64,000 bases of DNA from Pseudopyrenochaeta lycopersici (taxonomy: Eukaryota; Ascomycota; Dothideomycetes; Pleosporales; Pseudopyrenochaetaceae), in NCBI GenBank assembly GCA_003313425.1, contig NHZP01000045.1, positions 1 through 64,000 of the forward strand, written 5' to 3'. This document shows, one piece after another, positions 10,184 through 22,044 of the stretch (positions are counted from its first letter, which is position 1; every line of letters starts with the position of its first letter). A program made the translations under genes and the position numbers. The notes beneath the pieces are model-generated. The model was not told where the DNA came from, ran no database searches, and was given only the letters and a program-made list of their open reading frames with translations.

Positions 10184-12517
10184 ATATCTAATTTCTAGTT
10201 AACTTTTATAGCTAAGATAGGTACCTAAAGAAAACTATCTACAGCATATTATCTAGAAACTAACAGATAAACAGAACAAATAAATAGAACCCTAAAATAC
10301 TACCTACAGGCGTATTAGAATAAATAATAGAATAACTAAGTATTACTATTACTAATAGCATATATCGCGTTTAATAATAGTAAATATAAAGTAATAGGCG
10401 AAATACTGTTTTACGCCTAGTATAAGAAATACCTAAACTTATTTAAAAGAAACGTTCTAAGTATTAAAGTAGAAGTAGTAGTTAAAATAGTAGGAGAGCT
10501 ATAAGAAATATTAAGATAACTATAAAAAAGACTTAAAAAAAATAAGAATAATAAATTTTATATGTTAATAAGAAAAGAAAAACAGCGCCTTAGCTAAAAA
10601 AAGGGGATAAAGGGTATTTACTTATAAACAACCTACGCACAAAATAACCTACTAAGAGGTTAGACTATATTAAAGTTAGACTATTTTTAATCTAATAATA
10701 TAATAGACTAGTTATATATATATTAGAGCTACCTAAAGATATAAAGATCTACCTAAGGTTCTATATTAAGCTATTAGAACCTACGTACTTAGCGACGCTA
10801 TTACAGAAAACTTTTAGGTACGAGACTAAAGAAGAAATAGAATATAAAGTTAAGAAAATCCTTAGTATATAATATTCTAAGATTATAAAAGATAAATATA
10901 GAGAAACTAAATACTTAACTAAATAGAAAGAGTATCCTAACTCTAAGAATACTTAAGAACTAAAATTAAATTTAGGAAACTATAAGGAATAAATTAATAA
11001 ATATAACTATAATAAAGAATAAGAGGACTTTAGGTACTAGAGCTATAACTAACCTAGTCTAATAAGGTAATTCCTAGAAGAAGAGGATTACCTTTAAGCT
11101 AAGATAGAGTAAAGACGTTCTAGTCTAAGGCAGAAGTACTAGGTATTAGCTCTTACTTAAGAACACTAACCTTATAGTTAATATCTTTAATTACATCTAA
11201 TACTTTAATCTCTTCTATAATATAACTAGAATTATCTACTTATTATTACTTATAGCGCTGTAATAACTTTTACTATTTATAAAGTTAATTCTTTTTTACG
11301 CGAGTAGTAAGAAGAGTCTTTAGTACTTTCTCTTCTATATTATTAGCCTTAGCTTCTTACGCGTCTAACTTAGGGTGGCAAATGGGTATAGGTTGGGGTT
11401 GGGTTGTTTGATTACATAAGACCCGTACCTAACCCAGCTCTATACCCAATCTTTATACGCTAGTGATAGGTATAGGTTAAGGTTACTGTAAATGGGTTGA
11501 GGTTAGGGTTAGGGTTATTAGCCTCGGGTACGTCGGGGTCTAACTAATCACGTCTTTTTTATATTAGGTCTAATACTAACTAATATGTATCTAAAATAGC
11601 TAGTTATGCTACTAATTATAGTAAATTATTATGATTACTAAGTAACCCTAGTGGGTACCCGTAACCAAACCTAAACCCATACGTGCATAACCTTAGCCTT
11701 AACCCAACCTAGAGTCCGTGCGACCCAACCCCAACCTATACCCATGGTCCGTGCGACCCAACCCCAAACCCAACCCACTTATCTATAACCCTATACCCAA
11801 CCTATACCCATAGCAGGTACTCGTAACCTATTTGCCACCCTAGTCTAACTAAGCTAATTCCTTGTCTAGATAAGAAAAGTTTAGAACTAGTGTATCTACT
11901 AACTTATATAATAACACCCTATTATAATAATAATTCTTATACTTCTCTTTTAATAATAATATCTTATACTCTAACTTCTTCTTTAAATAATATTTATAGA
12001 AAATTATAGTAACCTAACTAATAGTGTTTATATAATCTCTAATAGAATAATATTAGGTAGTACTATAAAAAGCTATAGGTTAGTTATAAGGATATAAGGA
12101 CTAGAGAGAGAGGATAGTATTATAAATAGAAGTAGGAAGGGCGGCAGTTATAAGTATGTGGGAGGAAGTATAGATAACTAACGAGGGGGCTAAGCCTCTA
12201 AACTAACTAATAACGCTAAGGTTACGTAATCCTAGAAAACTTACACTAGGATAGACTATATCTTATAGGATAGAGATAAACCTAGAAAACCTAGAGGAGG
12301 CCTTATAGGAATCCTATAAGACAATTATGTATATAGACTTGCATAATGTAGCCCTATAGTATAGTGTGATTAACCTAAGATAATCTACAAGTATACTATT
12401 ATCTAATACTTCTATATTTAACCTACCTAATACTGCATATCTACAGAATACTCTAAAGAGCCTAACTAGTTAACACCAGTTACTTTATATTATAACTACT
12501 TGATTAGATCTTTAACA
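10184..12517 (+). mobile_element. 3' part of a 400-bp-LTR Gypsy element, RIPed
   Basis: Same family as the complete element at 31012..38767 but in the opposite orientation: internal 3' sequence, then a purine-rich tract (CTAGAGAGAGAGGATAG) directly before a 400-bp LTR at 12118..12517. The LTR ends have changed from TG..CA to TA..CA by RIP-type transition. The 5' part is missing, and a hAT MITE is inserted at 11371..11842. No open frame survives. Confidence 0.75.
11371..11842 (+). mobile_element. hAT-type MITE, copy 1 (8-bp target duplication GTCTAACT)
   Basis: 472 bp, bounded by inverted TAGGGTGGCAAAT / ATTTGCCACCCTA and flanked by perfect 8-bp repeats GTCTAACT (11363..11370 and 11843..11850). 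Terminal motif and 8-bp duplication are those of hAT elements. There is no coding capacity; the interior is rich in GGGTTGGG-like strings. Confidence 0.9.
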
Positions 12518-12539
12518 ATCTCCCTTAGGATAGACAAAC

Positions 12540-13138
12540 AATAATATAGGCCTAGCATAGCTAAAACAGGTATTTGATCGCAATACTAAGGCAAAAGCTT
12601 AATCCTACTATCGATTACTTATCCTTAATAGCTATAGATCTCATGTTTCTATAGATTTTATTAACTATTGCGACTAAAATAAGATCCTCCTAGCTAGCTA
12701 TCTTCCTCACTCAACCTATAGCTTACAGCTACTTAACGTAGGCATGTTTAAGCCTCTCTTATTAGCGTACTTACAGGAGATCTTACAGTTTATAGAGAGA
12801 AGCCAGGGGCTAGTTTCTATTAGTAAAAGAGACTTCTATCCTTTCTTTAAAGCAGCCTAGGCAGCCTTATTTAAAAAGGAGACTATCCTTAAGGCCTTTA
12901 AGGTAACTGGCCTATCGCCCTTTAATCCTGAGGTTATCCTTAAAAGATTCAAAGCTAAGCTAGCTATCTAGGCAACTATAAGCGATAGTAAGTCCTTAGA
13001 GCTGAGTGCTGAGAATTGGAGGGAGCTAGAGGCGCTAGTACGCCACGTTGTTAAAAATCGGGTGGTGCGTCACGGGGGGAACCTCGGTAGGGAGGTGGTA
13101 CGTGCCCTCGAAAGGATGAATAGTAGGATCTTTCATTA
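12540..13138 (+). pseudogene. Pogo/Fot1-type transposase, C-terminal fragment
   Basis: Conceptual plus-strand translation gives the end of a DDE transposase: an HSTYSLQLLNVGMFKPL stretch (the usual HSTHxLQPLDVGxFxPL), an ERSQGLVSISKRDFYP segment and TGLSPFNPEVIL, with TAG stops at former CAG or TGG codons. The last part (from about 13010) is unmutated and ends at a TAG at 13136..13138. It begins right after the Gypsy LTR, so the catalytic N-terminal part is gone. Confidence 0.75.
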
Positions 13139-13512
13139 GGTAACATAGATTCCCTTGGGTACCGTAGTCTACTCGCGATCGCCATGTGTTGTATTGCCTG
13201 TGGTCGGCCACTCCTCCCCAAGCCTGTAACAGTAAGCTGCTATAACATCTTGCCTATTGTCAAGCCCATTTCGTTAGAGATGTATGTTTTTGATGTGAAG
13301 ATAATAACGCTGCAGATTAACTAGCACTTTAAAGACTTGAAGACCAATTAGAAATCAGCACGTAATATCCTATAGAATTCCTTATCTTGGAATAACTATT
13401 CTATAACTGAGCTAACGTCAATCCACCCGTAACGGAGCAACCGCCGTAACGGAACAAACCATAGGTTTTTTAACTTCGAAGCAATGGATAGTCTACACAA
13501 GCCCTAATTTCT
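13139..13512. other. Spacer, no gene seen
   Basis: Mostly unmutated sequence with two short GTAACGGA repeats near 13430-13465. It marks the change from RIPed DNA to the second balanced island. Confidence 0.4.
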
Positions 13513-14487
13513 TTAGAACCCCGGCGACGGCTTGGCCCGCGGGCAGTGTGCCTCCAGCGCCTTGTTGACCCATGATGTGAGCCGGCTCGCCATCGCGTCT
13601 ACGTCTGCTTCTCGGAAGCCTGCTTCCCTCTCTTGCTCGACCACCTTCCCTCTCTTGTCCCACCGCCCATGCTTGAGCAGCAGTCTCTCCTGCCTCTCCT
13701 CCCGGTCCACGTCCGTGCTGAAGCGAGTCTGAATAGCCCGGTGGTCAGACCCGTACTCGTGCTCCCAGAGGGAGCACTTGACTAGATCTTCTGCCAGTCC
13801 CGTCGTCGCCAGCATGAGGTCGATCGTCGGCTTCCCTCTTTCGCATTCGTATGTAATCTCTCCTGCAGGGAGGAGGCTCTGTAGCGACAGCTCCGCCATG
13901 AAGTCGATGATCGGCTCACTCTCGTCCTGCCTCGGTTCGTTGCCGACGCTGCTCCCTCCCCATAGCGGATTGTATCGGTTGAAGTTGCCAGCGACTACCA
14001 CCTCCGTGTATGGATCGCGCAGCTGCTCTTGCTGCACTACCTCTTTGATCATGTCCAGCCTGCTGGTGAGCGCCTCCCAACTCTCATCCTTTGTCGGTAT
14101 CGATTTAGGGCGGGAATGTACACCGATACCACCACCAGTTTTTTTTCCCCCACGTGCACAACCACTGCCGTAATATCCGCCGAGTCTACGCACACCTGTG
14201 TCGCCCGCCACGTCTTTCGACACCCACATGCACGACCGGACCGGATTCTGGCCTTGTCGCCTGCCAAACGGCACGAATGTCGCCCAGCGCGGATTCGTGC
14301 CGTGCAGCACCATCTCTCCGTCTGCAAGAAAGCACCCGGGCTCCTGGCCCAGGATGAAGTGAAAGTCGGCCAGCGCCAGATCGTTGTGGAGCGCGTGCTG
14401 CGACTCCCTACCTCTCCACATGTTCGCCTGGAGGATTCGCAGCTCCTTATTCATGACGTTGGCGTTCAAGGATCTTCTTCTTCGCAT
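13513..14487 (-). pseudogene. LINE ORF2 fragment: AP-type endonuclease, inactive
   Basis: The minus-strand frame shows a LINE endonuclease: start ELRILQANMWRG, core AGNFNRYNPLWGG, then PTIDLMLAT and the closing SDHRAIQ. In the family the core reads GDFNxHxxxWG, so both the catalytic Asp (now Asn) and the His (now Tyr) are changed; the His-to-Tyr change is CAC to TAC, RIP-type. Around 14100-14230 the true reading moves to another frame (VDSADITAVVVHVGEKK) and back, so a pair of frameshifts is present. The frame ends where the reverse transcriptase should begin. Overlaps the upstream ORF1 by about 40 nt. Confidence 0.8.
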
Positions 14488-14905
14488 CCTCGTACTCAGG
14501 GCACTTTCGACTTGACGACCGATGTTGGCCTTGACAGTTCACGCAACGCAGGTTGACCGTCTCGCACTGCGCGTGTCCTTCCTGCGCACACATGTCGCAC
14601 GTCACTGGTCGTCGGCAGTCCCTCGCTCTGTGGCCAATCCTCCTGCAGTTGAAGCACAGTACCGGCGTGCGTCGCTCCTCAAACCGCGAGATCATGAGCC
14701 CGCCTCCACCGAATGTCACGCTGTCCGACCGTAGCAGCGTCTCTGCCTCTTCCTTCGTTGCAACCTTGACAGCACACCATCGGCAGTACTTCCTCACCTT
14801 CATTGCCCATATCGTTTCCGAGGTTTCTCGGATTCGCCTGAATGAGCACAGATCGTCTCCCACCATCCCTCTGAGTGCAGAGAAGCCATCAGCGAAGTCC
14901 CTCAC
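14447..14905 (-). pseudogene. LINE ORF1 (gag-like) C-terminal part with zinc knuckles
   Basis: Encodes clustered CCHC knuckles: CFNCRRIGHRARDC, CDMCAQEGHAQC and CVNCQGQHRSSSRKC, typical of the end of ORF1 in Tad/I-type fungal LINEs. It lies directly before the endonuclease ORF on the same strand. The usual N-terminal part of ORF1 is absent, so the LINE is truncated at both ends. Confidence 0.75.
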
Positions 14906-15266
14906 AGAGTATCTTACAGGATACCGGTTTGGTAGTGTGGATCTACGTACCGGTTAGCATCCGTCAGATAAAGGCTGCTTCGGACTGGCCGTGCCGGTTC
15001 TTGGGAATATACTCGACAAATGGGGCATATTATACGGCTCTTCAATGCTGCTTTTGCAGGCGAGCGGCGTGAAGATGTACAAGCATCTCAGTGGTAGTAG
15101 TGTTGAGTTTTTCATGTGCAAAGAGTATAACCTTAGCGGGGTGCGCCGTTCGGTTGTGGTTTACGTTAACTACAAAGTGCAGACTATAGTACACCTTTAT
15201 AAGAGAATAGAAGGAGGGAGGAGCATGTTCTCAAGAAGGCAACACGTGTTACTCTCAACAGTACCT
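14906..15266. other. Spacer between LINE fragment and zinc-cluster gene
   Basis: Base-balanced; only short frames without motifs. It may hold the 3' untranslated region of the minus-strand gene at 15267..16826. Confidence 0.35.
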
Positions 15267-16826
15267 CTACGGCTCTAAACGTTGCATCATCCTCGTCCAC
15301 ACCCACAACTGCCGTATAATATTAGAGCATTCTACCCCTGCCACATCTATTCTCTTGCCGAGCCACAATGCGGCTCCCTCGTCATCAAAGGACTCGTATT
15401 CTGAGTCGCCCTCGTCCATAATTGACTCAAGAAGCTCCATCCTATACTTCTCGTTGTTGCACTGGTAAAGCCCAATAACAGTACCATACACCAACAGCCC
15501 GTACTGGCAGCGTTTCGACGGAATCGTCTGCCATTTACCATCTCTTATTTTAATCCATTGGTTGCAGAACTCTCGAGGTATGCCGCACTCAGGACAACCG
15601 CCGCAGGCCTTGAATCCTTCTAGATGTATGGCCTTACCCAGACGGACTCGTCGCTGCTTAGATCCACCGCGTGTACAAGTCCCTATTGTGTGGCCAATAT
15701 CAGTGCCGGAAAAGCCCTTTCCCGCACAGAATCCGCATTTGCCCACCCACCAGTCAAGTGCACGCCTCCATCCCTCCAACTCCGATTCGTCGTCCCAACC
15801 GGCCCCGCAAAATTCCGTCTCTTCTCTCATCTCCCCAGGCCGACTGATGCCCAAATTGCCTCCACGAGGCGACTGAACACTTAACTGCTTTTTTTGCCGA
15901 AAGTCAAACGCACGCACCAGCATTTCAAACAATAAAAGCAGCCTTAGCACCTTGTCGTCGCGGAATGGTATCTGCTGCTCAAACCAGTGTTGTACTTGGT
16001 TTTGAGCAGCCACATCAACACTGTTCTCACTACACAACCTCTCTGCCAAAAGCTTTCCAAGGACCTGGTCGTCGTAAGCACAAAGTGCAGCGATTGTCCT
16101 CTTTACGATTGGCCTGTTCTGGCAGCAGCCGTCCTGGTTTCGCGTAGACTGTAGTAGCTGCGCCTTCCAATGCTGCTTCTCTTGTTGAGATTCCGCGTCA
16201 TGCAACCGAATCCCCAGCATGATATCTCCACATGGGCAGTTTGTATTGGCGCAGAGGCTGCAAAGAGATAGACCGCCAATGTATCGAGGAATATCCAAAC
16301 CCTCCAACCATTGGAGGAAGAGCTGGGCTTTTGCAGAGCTATCCCAACAACGGCATTCCTGTATTGTGTGATCAGGCGCTGGATGTCCCGTTGTAGCAAA
16401 ACAAAGCTGGCACCCTACATTTCCCCATCGCGTGAACTGTTGGTCGACGGCTAGCAGGCGAGAACGCGACACAAAATCTCCACGTGCCGGAGACTCCTCC
16501 TCTCTTAGGTGCGCCAATATTTGATCCCGCTCTTCTAACACATCCGCCTCTTCAGAACCATCCAAGCACGGAGTAAGTGGCTCACGTCTAGACCAAGGGG
16601 TTTTTGGGGCGCTTGTATAGAATTGCATTTCTGCCGGCGTAGCCCACGGCCCAGTTGTCGCCGCCGCATTTTCGTGCGCGGTACTAGCGCTTGTTTCTAC
16701 CTGCATGTCGATGCTTTGTGTGTCTGATGGAGGGCTAGCAGTCGCTTGTCGCTTCTGGGTGTTACCAGCCCGCCGGTGACTACCGTTCGTCTTCCTTGTT
16801 CGGCCTGATTTCTGGTGTGACGGCAT
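15267..16826 (-). CDS. Zinc-cluster protein, relative of the C-terminal third of the 1463-residue protein
   Basis: Intact 519-residue frame. Residues from about 58 onward align throughout with residues from about 1005 to the end of the protein at 4560..8951: shared GPWA start, C139-C142-H153-C158 knuckle, CSLC..CPCGDI, the RTIAALCAYD block, CGFCAGKGF and the IIRQLWVWTRM ending. The first 57 residues are different, basic and Ser/Thr/Gln-rich. The fingers and recombinase-like core of the larger protein are missing, so this is either a separately expressed C-terminal module or a truncated copy with a new start. Balanced base use and no stops suggest recent or continuing constraint. The two copies are clearly diverged, which may explain how both escaped RIP. 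Function unknown; nucleic-acid or protein binding through zinc clusters is likely. Confidence 0.7.
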   Translation of the reverse strand: MPSHQKSGRTRKTNGSHRRAGNTQKRQATASPPSDTQSIDMQVETSASTAHENAAATTGPWATPAEMQFYTSAPKTPWSRREPLTPCLDGSEEADVLEERDQILAHLREEESPARGDFVSRSRLLAVDQQFTRWGNVGCQLCFATTGHPAPDHTIQECRCWDSSAKAQLFLQWLEGLDIPRYIGGLSLCSLCANTNCPCGDIMLGIRLHDAESQQEKQHWKAQLLQSTRNQDGCCQNRPIVKRTIAALCAYDDQVLGKLLAERLCSENSVDVAAQNQVQHWFEQQIPFRDDKVLRLLLLFEMLVRAFDFRQKKQLSVQSPRGGNLGISRPGEMREETEFCGAGWDDESELEGWRRALDWWVGKCGFCAGKGFSGTDIGHTIGTCTRGGSKQRRVRLGKAIHLEGFKACGGCPECGIPREFCNQWIKIRDGKWQTIPSKRCQYGLLVYGTVIGLYQCNNEKYRMELLESIMDEGDSEYESFDDEGAALWLGKRIDVAGVECSNIIRQLWVWTRMMQRLEP

Positions 16827-17303
16827 TGATGTTTTAGGGGTTGCTTAATTTTGTGATAAAGAACTGGTATAGGTAGCTGTTGTAGGTGTGTTCGATTGCA
16901 GTTCAGGCAAGTAAAGCTTGTTGCCACATCGCACACTCTAGACGCTCGTTGCTTTTTTCGGTTGCTGGGGCGGCTTGGTGTAGTGGCGCCCGGACTGACT
17001 CCCGATCGGACTTATTAGGGGCCCACCGCATGCCCCCCCCTCTTTGCCCGCATCACCTGCTGCAGATAAACATGTCGCAATCGCCTGCATCTAGCTTGCT
17101 TTGTATCTCTGTCCTCGAGGCGGCCGCAGAGCCGTAGCTTTCCTCCCGGCCGCGGGGTAGGATTCCTGCGCGACTACGCCTACGATCCTCCAACCAAGAG
17201 TACCAGAAGCTGTTCTTCCAGCAAGCGACGGTCTCTGGCTCGCAAGAGGGCCTTTTCTGCATTGCTGATCTACTAGCGATGAAAACTAGTGCCTGAATTG
17301 TCC
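16827..17303. other. Upstream region of the zinc-cluster gene
   Basis: Unmutated sequence with no supported gene. Minus-strand translation here shows no similarity to the missing N-terminal part of the larger relative. Confidence 0.4.
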
Positions 17304-17383
17304 TACAGTCACATGAAAAAAGTTTCTTCCGCTAAGCGATTTTACACCAAAATTACCACTTTTTATACTAAAATTACTCGCTA

Positions 17384-19229
17384 ACGTGAGCGGCAAGCGA
17401 AACGCCCAGGTAAGCGAAACGCCCACCCCACCAAGCTTTACAACTTTGCACGTTAACAACTTAATCCTACAAAACGCTACTACAGCTTATAGTAGCTTAA
17501 ATTAATCCTCTACTTCTACTATATCTTTCTTACACGTGCGCTTATTATATCCTGCCTCTCTATAAGTTTTACAGCGTTAGATACCCCTTATACTAGTACC
17601 TATTTAAGCCCTCTCTGCACGCCTCTCTACCTTAAGTTAAGTATTAACGTCCTACTAAGTAATTAAGTCCTCTCCCTCCTCCTTTAATAGGGTCCCTCCC
17701 TGCTAGATCTGCTTTTTCTTACGCTTTTTCTGCTTAGAAGTAGCTCTATTTGCCTGCTTAAGACTAGCTACTCTAGCTTCTAGTAACGTGTGTAGGTATA
17801 CTTTTAATATTAATCCTTTTTTAACTTACAACACTATCTTAATAATAGAATTAGGAGAAGAGCTCTTATAGTTATAAATTCTCTTTATAATTAGTATTAT
17901 TTAAGCCTCTATCTCCTAGGCGTTGCTAGGTGTTTTAGGATGCTAGGGGGTAGGCCCTAGTAGAGGTAGTATCAGCGTGCAAGGCTTTACCTTAAGCTTT
18001 AATAGCACTACCTCTAGGCTGTGTGGGACTAGGCTAGTTACTTTGAAGCTAGATAGAATATTCTGCTATAAGAACGAGGTCTTAAATACCTCCTTAAAGG
18101 AAGCTAGGAATGCTTTTTTATTAATGTAGGTAATGTGACTGTCTACTAAGACCCTAATCTCTCGCTAGTATACCTACTTTAATAGCGCAAAGCAGCCTAT
18201 ATTAAGCGGCTGCAGGATATAAGATAAATAGGAAGGTATATAGAGAGTAATTATCTTATTCTCCTTATATAGATTCTAGAAGGTAAGTAAATTATAGCTC
18301 TTATAGCTATTAATTACTAGTAGCTAGTAACTGCCTACTATCTAGGCTGCTGTATGCTAGATAAAGTGCTGTAGCTAGGCTAGACTAAGTTTATTATTAG
18401 TCTAGCTGTTCTTACTAAGGCCTATACGCTAGCACTTAGATAGATTAGGTAACTAGGACTTGTTATAGTTCTTAGCTTTGAAGATAATAAAGGGTAGAAT
18501 TGTCTAGCCTATAGCGTTAATACTAGCAATTAACGTTACCTACTCGCGGTTGCTAGGTTATATCCCTAGTAGTTAAGTACGTCTCTTAGACGCAGTTACT
18601 ACCTTAACAGACCCTCCTACGCCTATAGTAAAGCTAGTCTTATTAAAGTTATAGGTATCTTTATCTAGGACGCCGTACTTAGCTTTAATGTTGCGTATAA
18701 GGTTAAACTAGGGGCTAATAATAGCTAGATCGCTGCATAGGACTCTCTAGTAGCCGCGTAGCCTACTTAGCTAGGATTTAATCTTAGGCTTATAAAAGAT
18801 AAAGTTTCTAGCCTATTTTTCTCTTACCTAGCTACTACTACAAGCAGCTAGCAACTAATTTGCTATCTTACAGAGATAAGACAGTGTAGGGGCAAATCCT
18901 CGCGCGTCTAGCTTCCTTATATATTAGATAATCGCGTCTTCCTTATGCCTGTTAAGCTTTAACGAGTTAGGTTAGCTGTCGCGTTGTTAAAGCTTTCTAG
19001 CGCGTTAGTTGCGGAGAGTCTTTCTAGGAACGTTATAGACTGCTGCAGCTTATTAATTACTTAATATTACGTCTTTTTTTATTGCTTAGATAGCTAAGAT
19101 AATTCTATCCTTATAAGGGAGTAATTTAATATTAAGTTGTTGAGACATTGTAGTTAAAGGTAGCAGGAGGTGTGGTCTTGGCAAGAGTGGGCGTTTCGCT
19201 TACCTAGGCGTTTCGCTTGCCGCTCACGT
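17384..19229 (-). mobile_element. Fot1/pogo-type transposon, RIPed, nested
   Basis: 1846 bp between TA dinucleotides, with inverted ends starting ACGTGAGCGGCAAGCGAAAC that contain two GCGAAACGCC units each. Size, TA target and transposase position fit Fot1-like elements. The ends are almost unmutated whereas the body is saturated with RIP-type changes. Confidence 0.8.
17500..19148 (-). pseudogene. Pogo-type transposase relic
   Basis: From the ATG at 19148, 81 nt inside the transposon end, the minus-strand translation reads MSQQLNIKLLPYKDRIILAI, then a helix-turn-helix with YNVPRKTLRN and KLDARGFAPTLS, with TAG/TAA stops where the family has Gln, Arg or Trp codons. These are the N-terminal CENP-B-like DNA-binding features of Fot1/pogo transposases. 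No activity is possible. The 3' limit is approximate. Confidence 0.7.
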
Positions 19230-19628
19230 TATTTACATATTTAATCCTTTTAAAAGTAAGAATATATATAAAACTTTACTAAAACTGTAGTTTAGTTAAG
19301 AGTAAAACTAAAACTAAAATTCTGTTATTATATAATATATCTTTAAAGATAAGAGAAATTAATTTTCCTTAAATTTGTATATAAAAAGTAACTTTTTCTA
19401 CTTTTTTTCTTTCTTTTTTACAAATAACTATACATACTATACTTATAAGTATATATTCTAAGATTTATAATTTTAAGTAAATAATAAGATATTATCTATT
19501 TTGCTTTTTAATTTTAATATATTTTATTAAAAAGTTAAGAAGTTAGGGTTATCTTATAATTAATAACTTTTCGGTGTAGCTTGGTAGGGAAAAAACTTGG
19601 CGGAAGAAACTTTATTCATGTAACTGTA

Positions 19629-19908
19629 GTTGATATCCAAGGCGCAGGCCCGGAAGTTTTGGTGGGGGGAGAAGCCTAAGCGTACCGTTAGGGTTAGGGC
19701 TACGTTCAACACCTTATAACTCTACACCTAGAGTAGCTACGGTTAATCTAGAAGCTGCATCTTGTTTGCTGCAGCAGGTTACACTATGCTGTAAAGTTGC
19801 ATGGAAAATAGGCAATATTTACCTAGTTAATTTCTTTTCTAATGACTCGGTCGACACGCATTCCGGGAACGATATGCGTTCCCAGTCACCATCCTAGAGG
19901 ACTAGTAG
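19629..19908. other. Unmutated spacer between transposons
   Basis: Short stretch without RIP bias and without any supported gene; ends in the GTA-rich target of the next element. Confidence 0.35.
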
Positions 19909-19910
19909 TA

Positions 19911-22044
19911 CGAAGGAGCTCGTTTTTTTTGAGTTTTGGACCCCGTGCGCTGCCCACCAAAATGCGATCGCCTCCCTCGTCCCATATAATCTCCTATACA
20001 AACCAGGCTGTAACAACATAACGCGTAGATATACAGAGCTAAGGATAAATAAAGTTTTTAATTTGTATGTAGTTAGCTATCTTAGCTAATTTTTTAATAT
20101 TTTTCTTAACTATAAAAGTTATTCTTGCCTTTATTTCTAATAATGCGCCGCATAACCTTAAGAATATTATCTACCTACTTATTTATAATTTTAATAGGTA
20201 TAGCCTCCTATTTAGTTACTTACTAGTAGGCGCACTCCTTTATATTATAGCTAAGAGTAAATTACTTTATTATATAAGTGCGTATCTATAGCTAGGCGTG
20301 CTCTAATATATTTACCTCTAGTAAATAACTTAGCTACTATATCTTATTAATATACTTAACTAGAAAAAAGTTACTAGTAATTTAAAATTTATAAGATAGA
20401 GCTCTATCCTTAAGTAATATAAACTTAATCTTTTATTTTTTTAAGTAAATTAACTTATAAGGCAACCTTTTTTAATACTCCTTCTTAATATCTATACCTA
20501 TCTATACCTCTTCTTAACTTAATCTTATAGTAATAGTTATACTTCTTAATATACTAGAGCTTATAAGTATTATTATAGTTATTAATATCTAGCTTTTGTA
20601 TCTCTTAAAGTACTTCGCAAGCTTCAGTTTATATTCTATTTAAAGCTACTTAAGTAAATATTTTCTTTAGCTCTAGCGCCTTTATAGCTATCTTAACCTT
20701 AGTAAAGGTTTTATAAAAATATATATAATAAGGGCCCTTATAATTCTATCTAAATACTTTAAAAAATTAAAAGTAATAGTTTTTATAGTTATAGTTATAG
20801 TAGACGTTATTAGGGTGGCAAATAGGTTACGGGTACCCGCTATAGGTATAGGTTGGGTATAGAGTTATAGATAAGTAGGTTGGGTTTGGGGTTGGGTCGC
20901 ACGGACTCTAGGTTGGGTTAAGGCTAAGGTTATGCACGTATGGGTTTAGGTTTGGTTACGGGTACCCACTAGGGTTGCTTAGTAATTATAATAATTTACT
21001 ATAATTAGTAGCATAACTAGCTATTTTAGATACATATTAGTTAGTATTAGACCTAATATAAAAAAGACGTGATTAGTCAGACCCCGACGTACCCGAGGCT
21101 AATAACCCTAACCCTAACCTCAACCCATTCACAGTAACCTCAACCTATACCTATTACTAGCGTATAAAGATTGGGTATAGAGTTGAGTTGGGTATAGGCT
21201 TTATGTAATCAAACCCAACCCAACCCCAACCTATACCCATTTGCTACCCTAGACGTTATTATTATAGAGCTTAGTATCTCTTACCTACGTCTATATTACA
21301 CTCTTTTCTTTTCTAACTCTTACTAGAGTCTTATTAGTAGAATAGATATTTCTAAAGTTAAATCTAAAATTATTACTAACTTTATATTTATTAAGGTTAT
21401 AGGCTAGAGCTTATATATAGTACTCTTTTTCTTATATAGGAGTAAGAGGAGGTTTCTACTTAGGCTTCCTCCTTAAATACTTAGCCTTATATATAATATT
21501 TTTAAAAGTAGAGATACTTATTTATAGTATAATACTACTAAAATTACTATCCTTAATTACCTACTAGCTCTCTTTCTTATAGTTATTACGTAAGGATATA
21601 ATAATATTAATAATAGCGTCCTTCTAATACTGCTATAAAAGGCTGCTTTGCCTACGCCTAAGGTTATTATTATATAAAATAAAATCCTATAAATTAAGAC
21701 TTCCTTCTTTTACTCTTACTTTAATATATAAAATAAGTGTAGATAAGCCTAGCTACGTGCGTAATATATAATTTAAGAGAGCTGTTGCTAACATATAGCT
21801 ATCACGCGACGCGACAATCGCGCCTACTACAAACGCGCGTGTTGTAGGGTGCATTTCTGTGCGAGAAGTCTTAGGAAGCTTTAGAACTTTATCCTTTTTA
21901 TATTTAAAAGGCTTGCGACGATTTATTATATTTATTTTGGAGGTGGTGGTGGAGGAATAGAGGCTGAGTTTTATGAAGTCGCGATGTTGATGTTCGCGGA
22001 CGATGCAAGCACGGGCCCAAAACTCAAAAAAAACGAGCTCCTTC

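Larger units (their letters stand above)
17306..19626. mobile_element. TIR element carrying a nested pogo transposon
   Basis: Inverted ends of about 28 bp (left CAGTCACATGAAAAAAGTTT, right complement CAGTTACATGAATAAAGTTT, both followed by CTTCCGC) flanked by TA at 17304..17305 and 19627..19628. Removing the inner element at 17384..19229 leaves a host element of about 470 bp with no coding sequence, a Tc1/mariner-type MITE. AT-rich and RIPed inside. Confidence 0.75.

Noticed and set aside
11460..11530. GGTTAGGGTTAGGG string resembling telomere repeats
   Set aside because: Only two or three units, repeated at the same position in all hAT MITE copies; part of the MITE, not a telomere.
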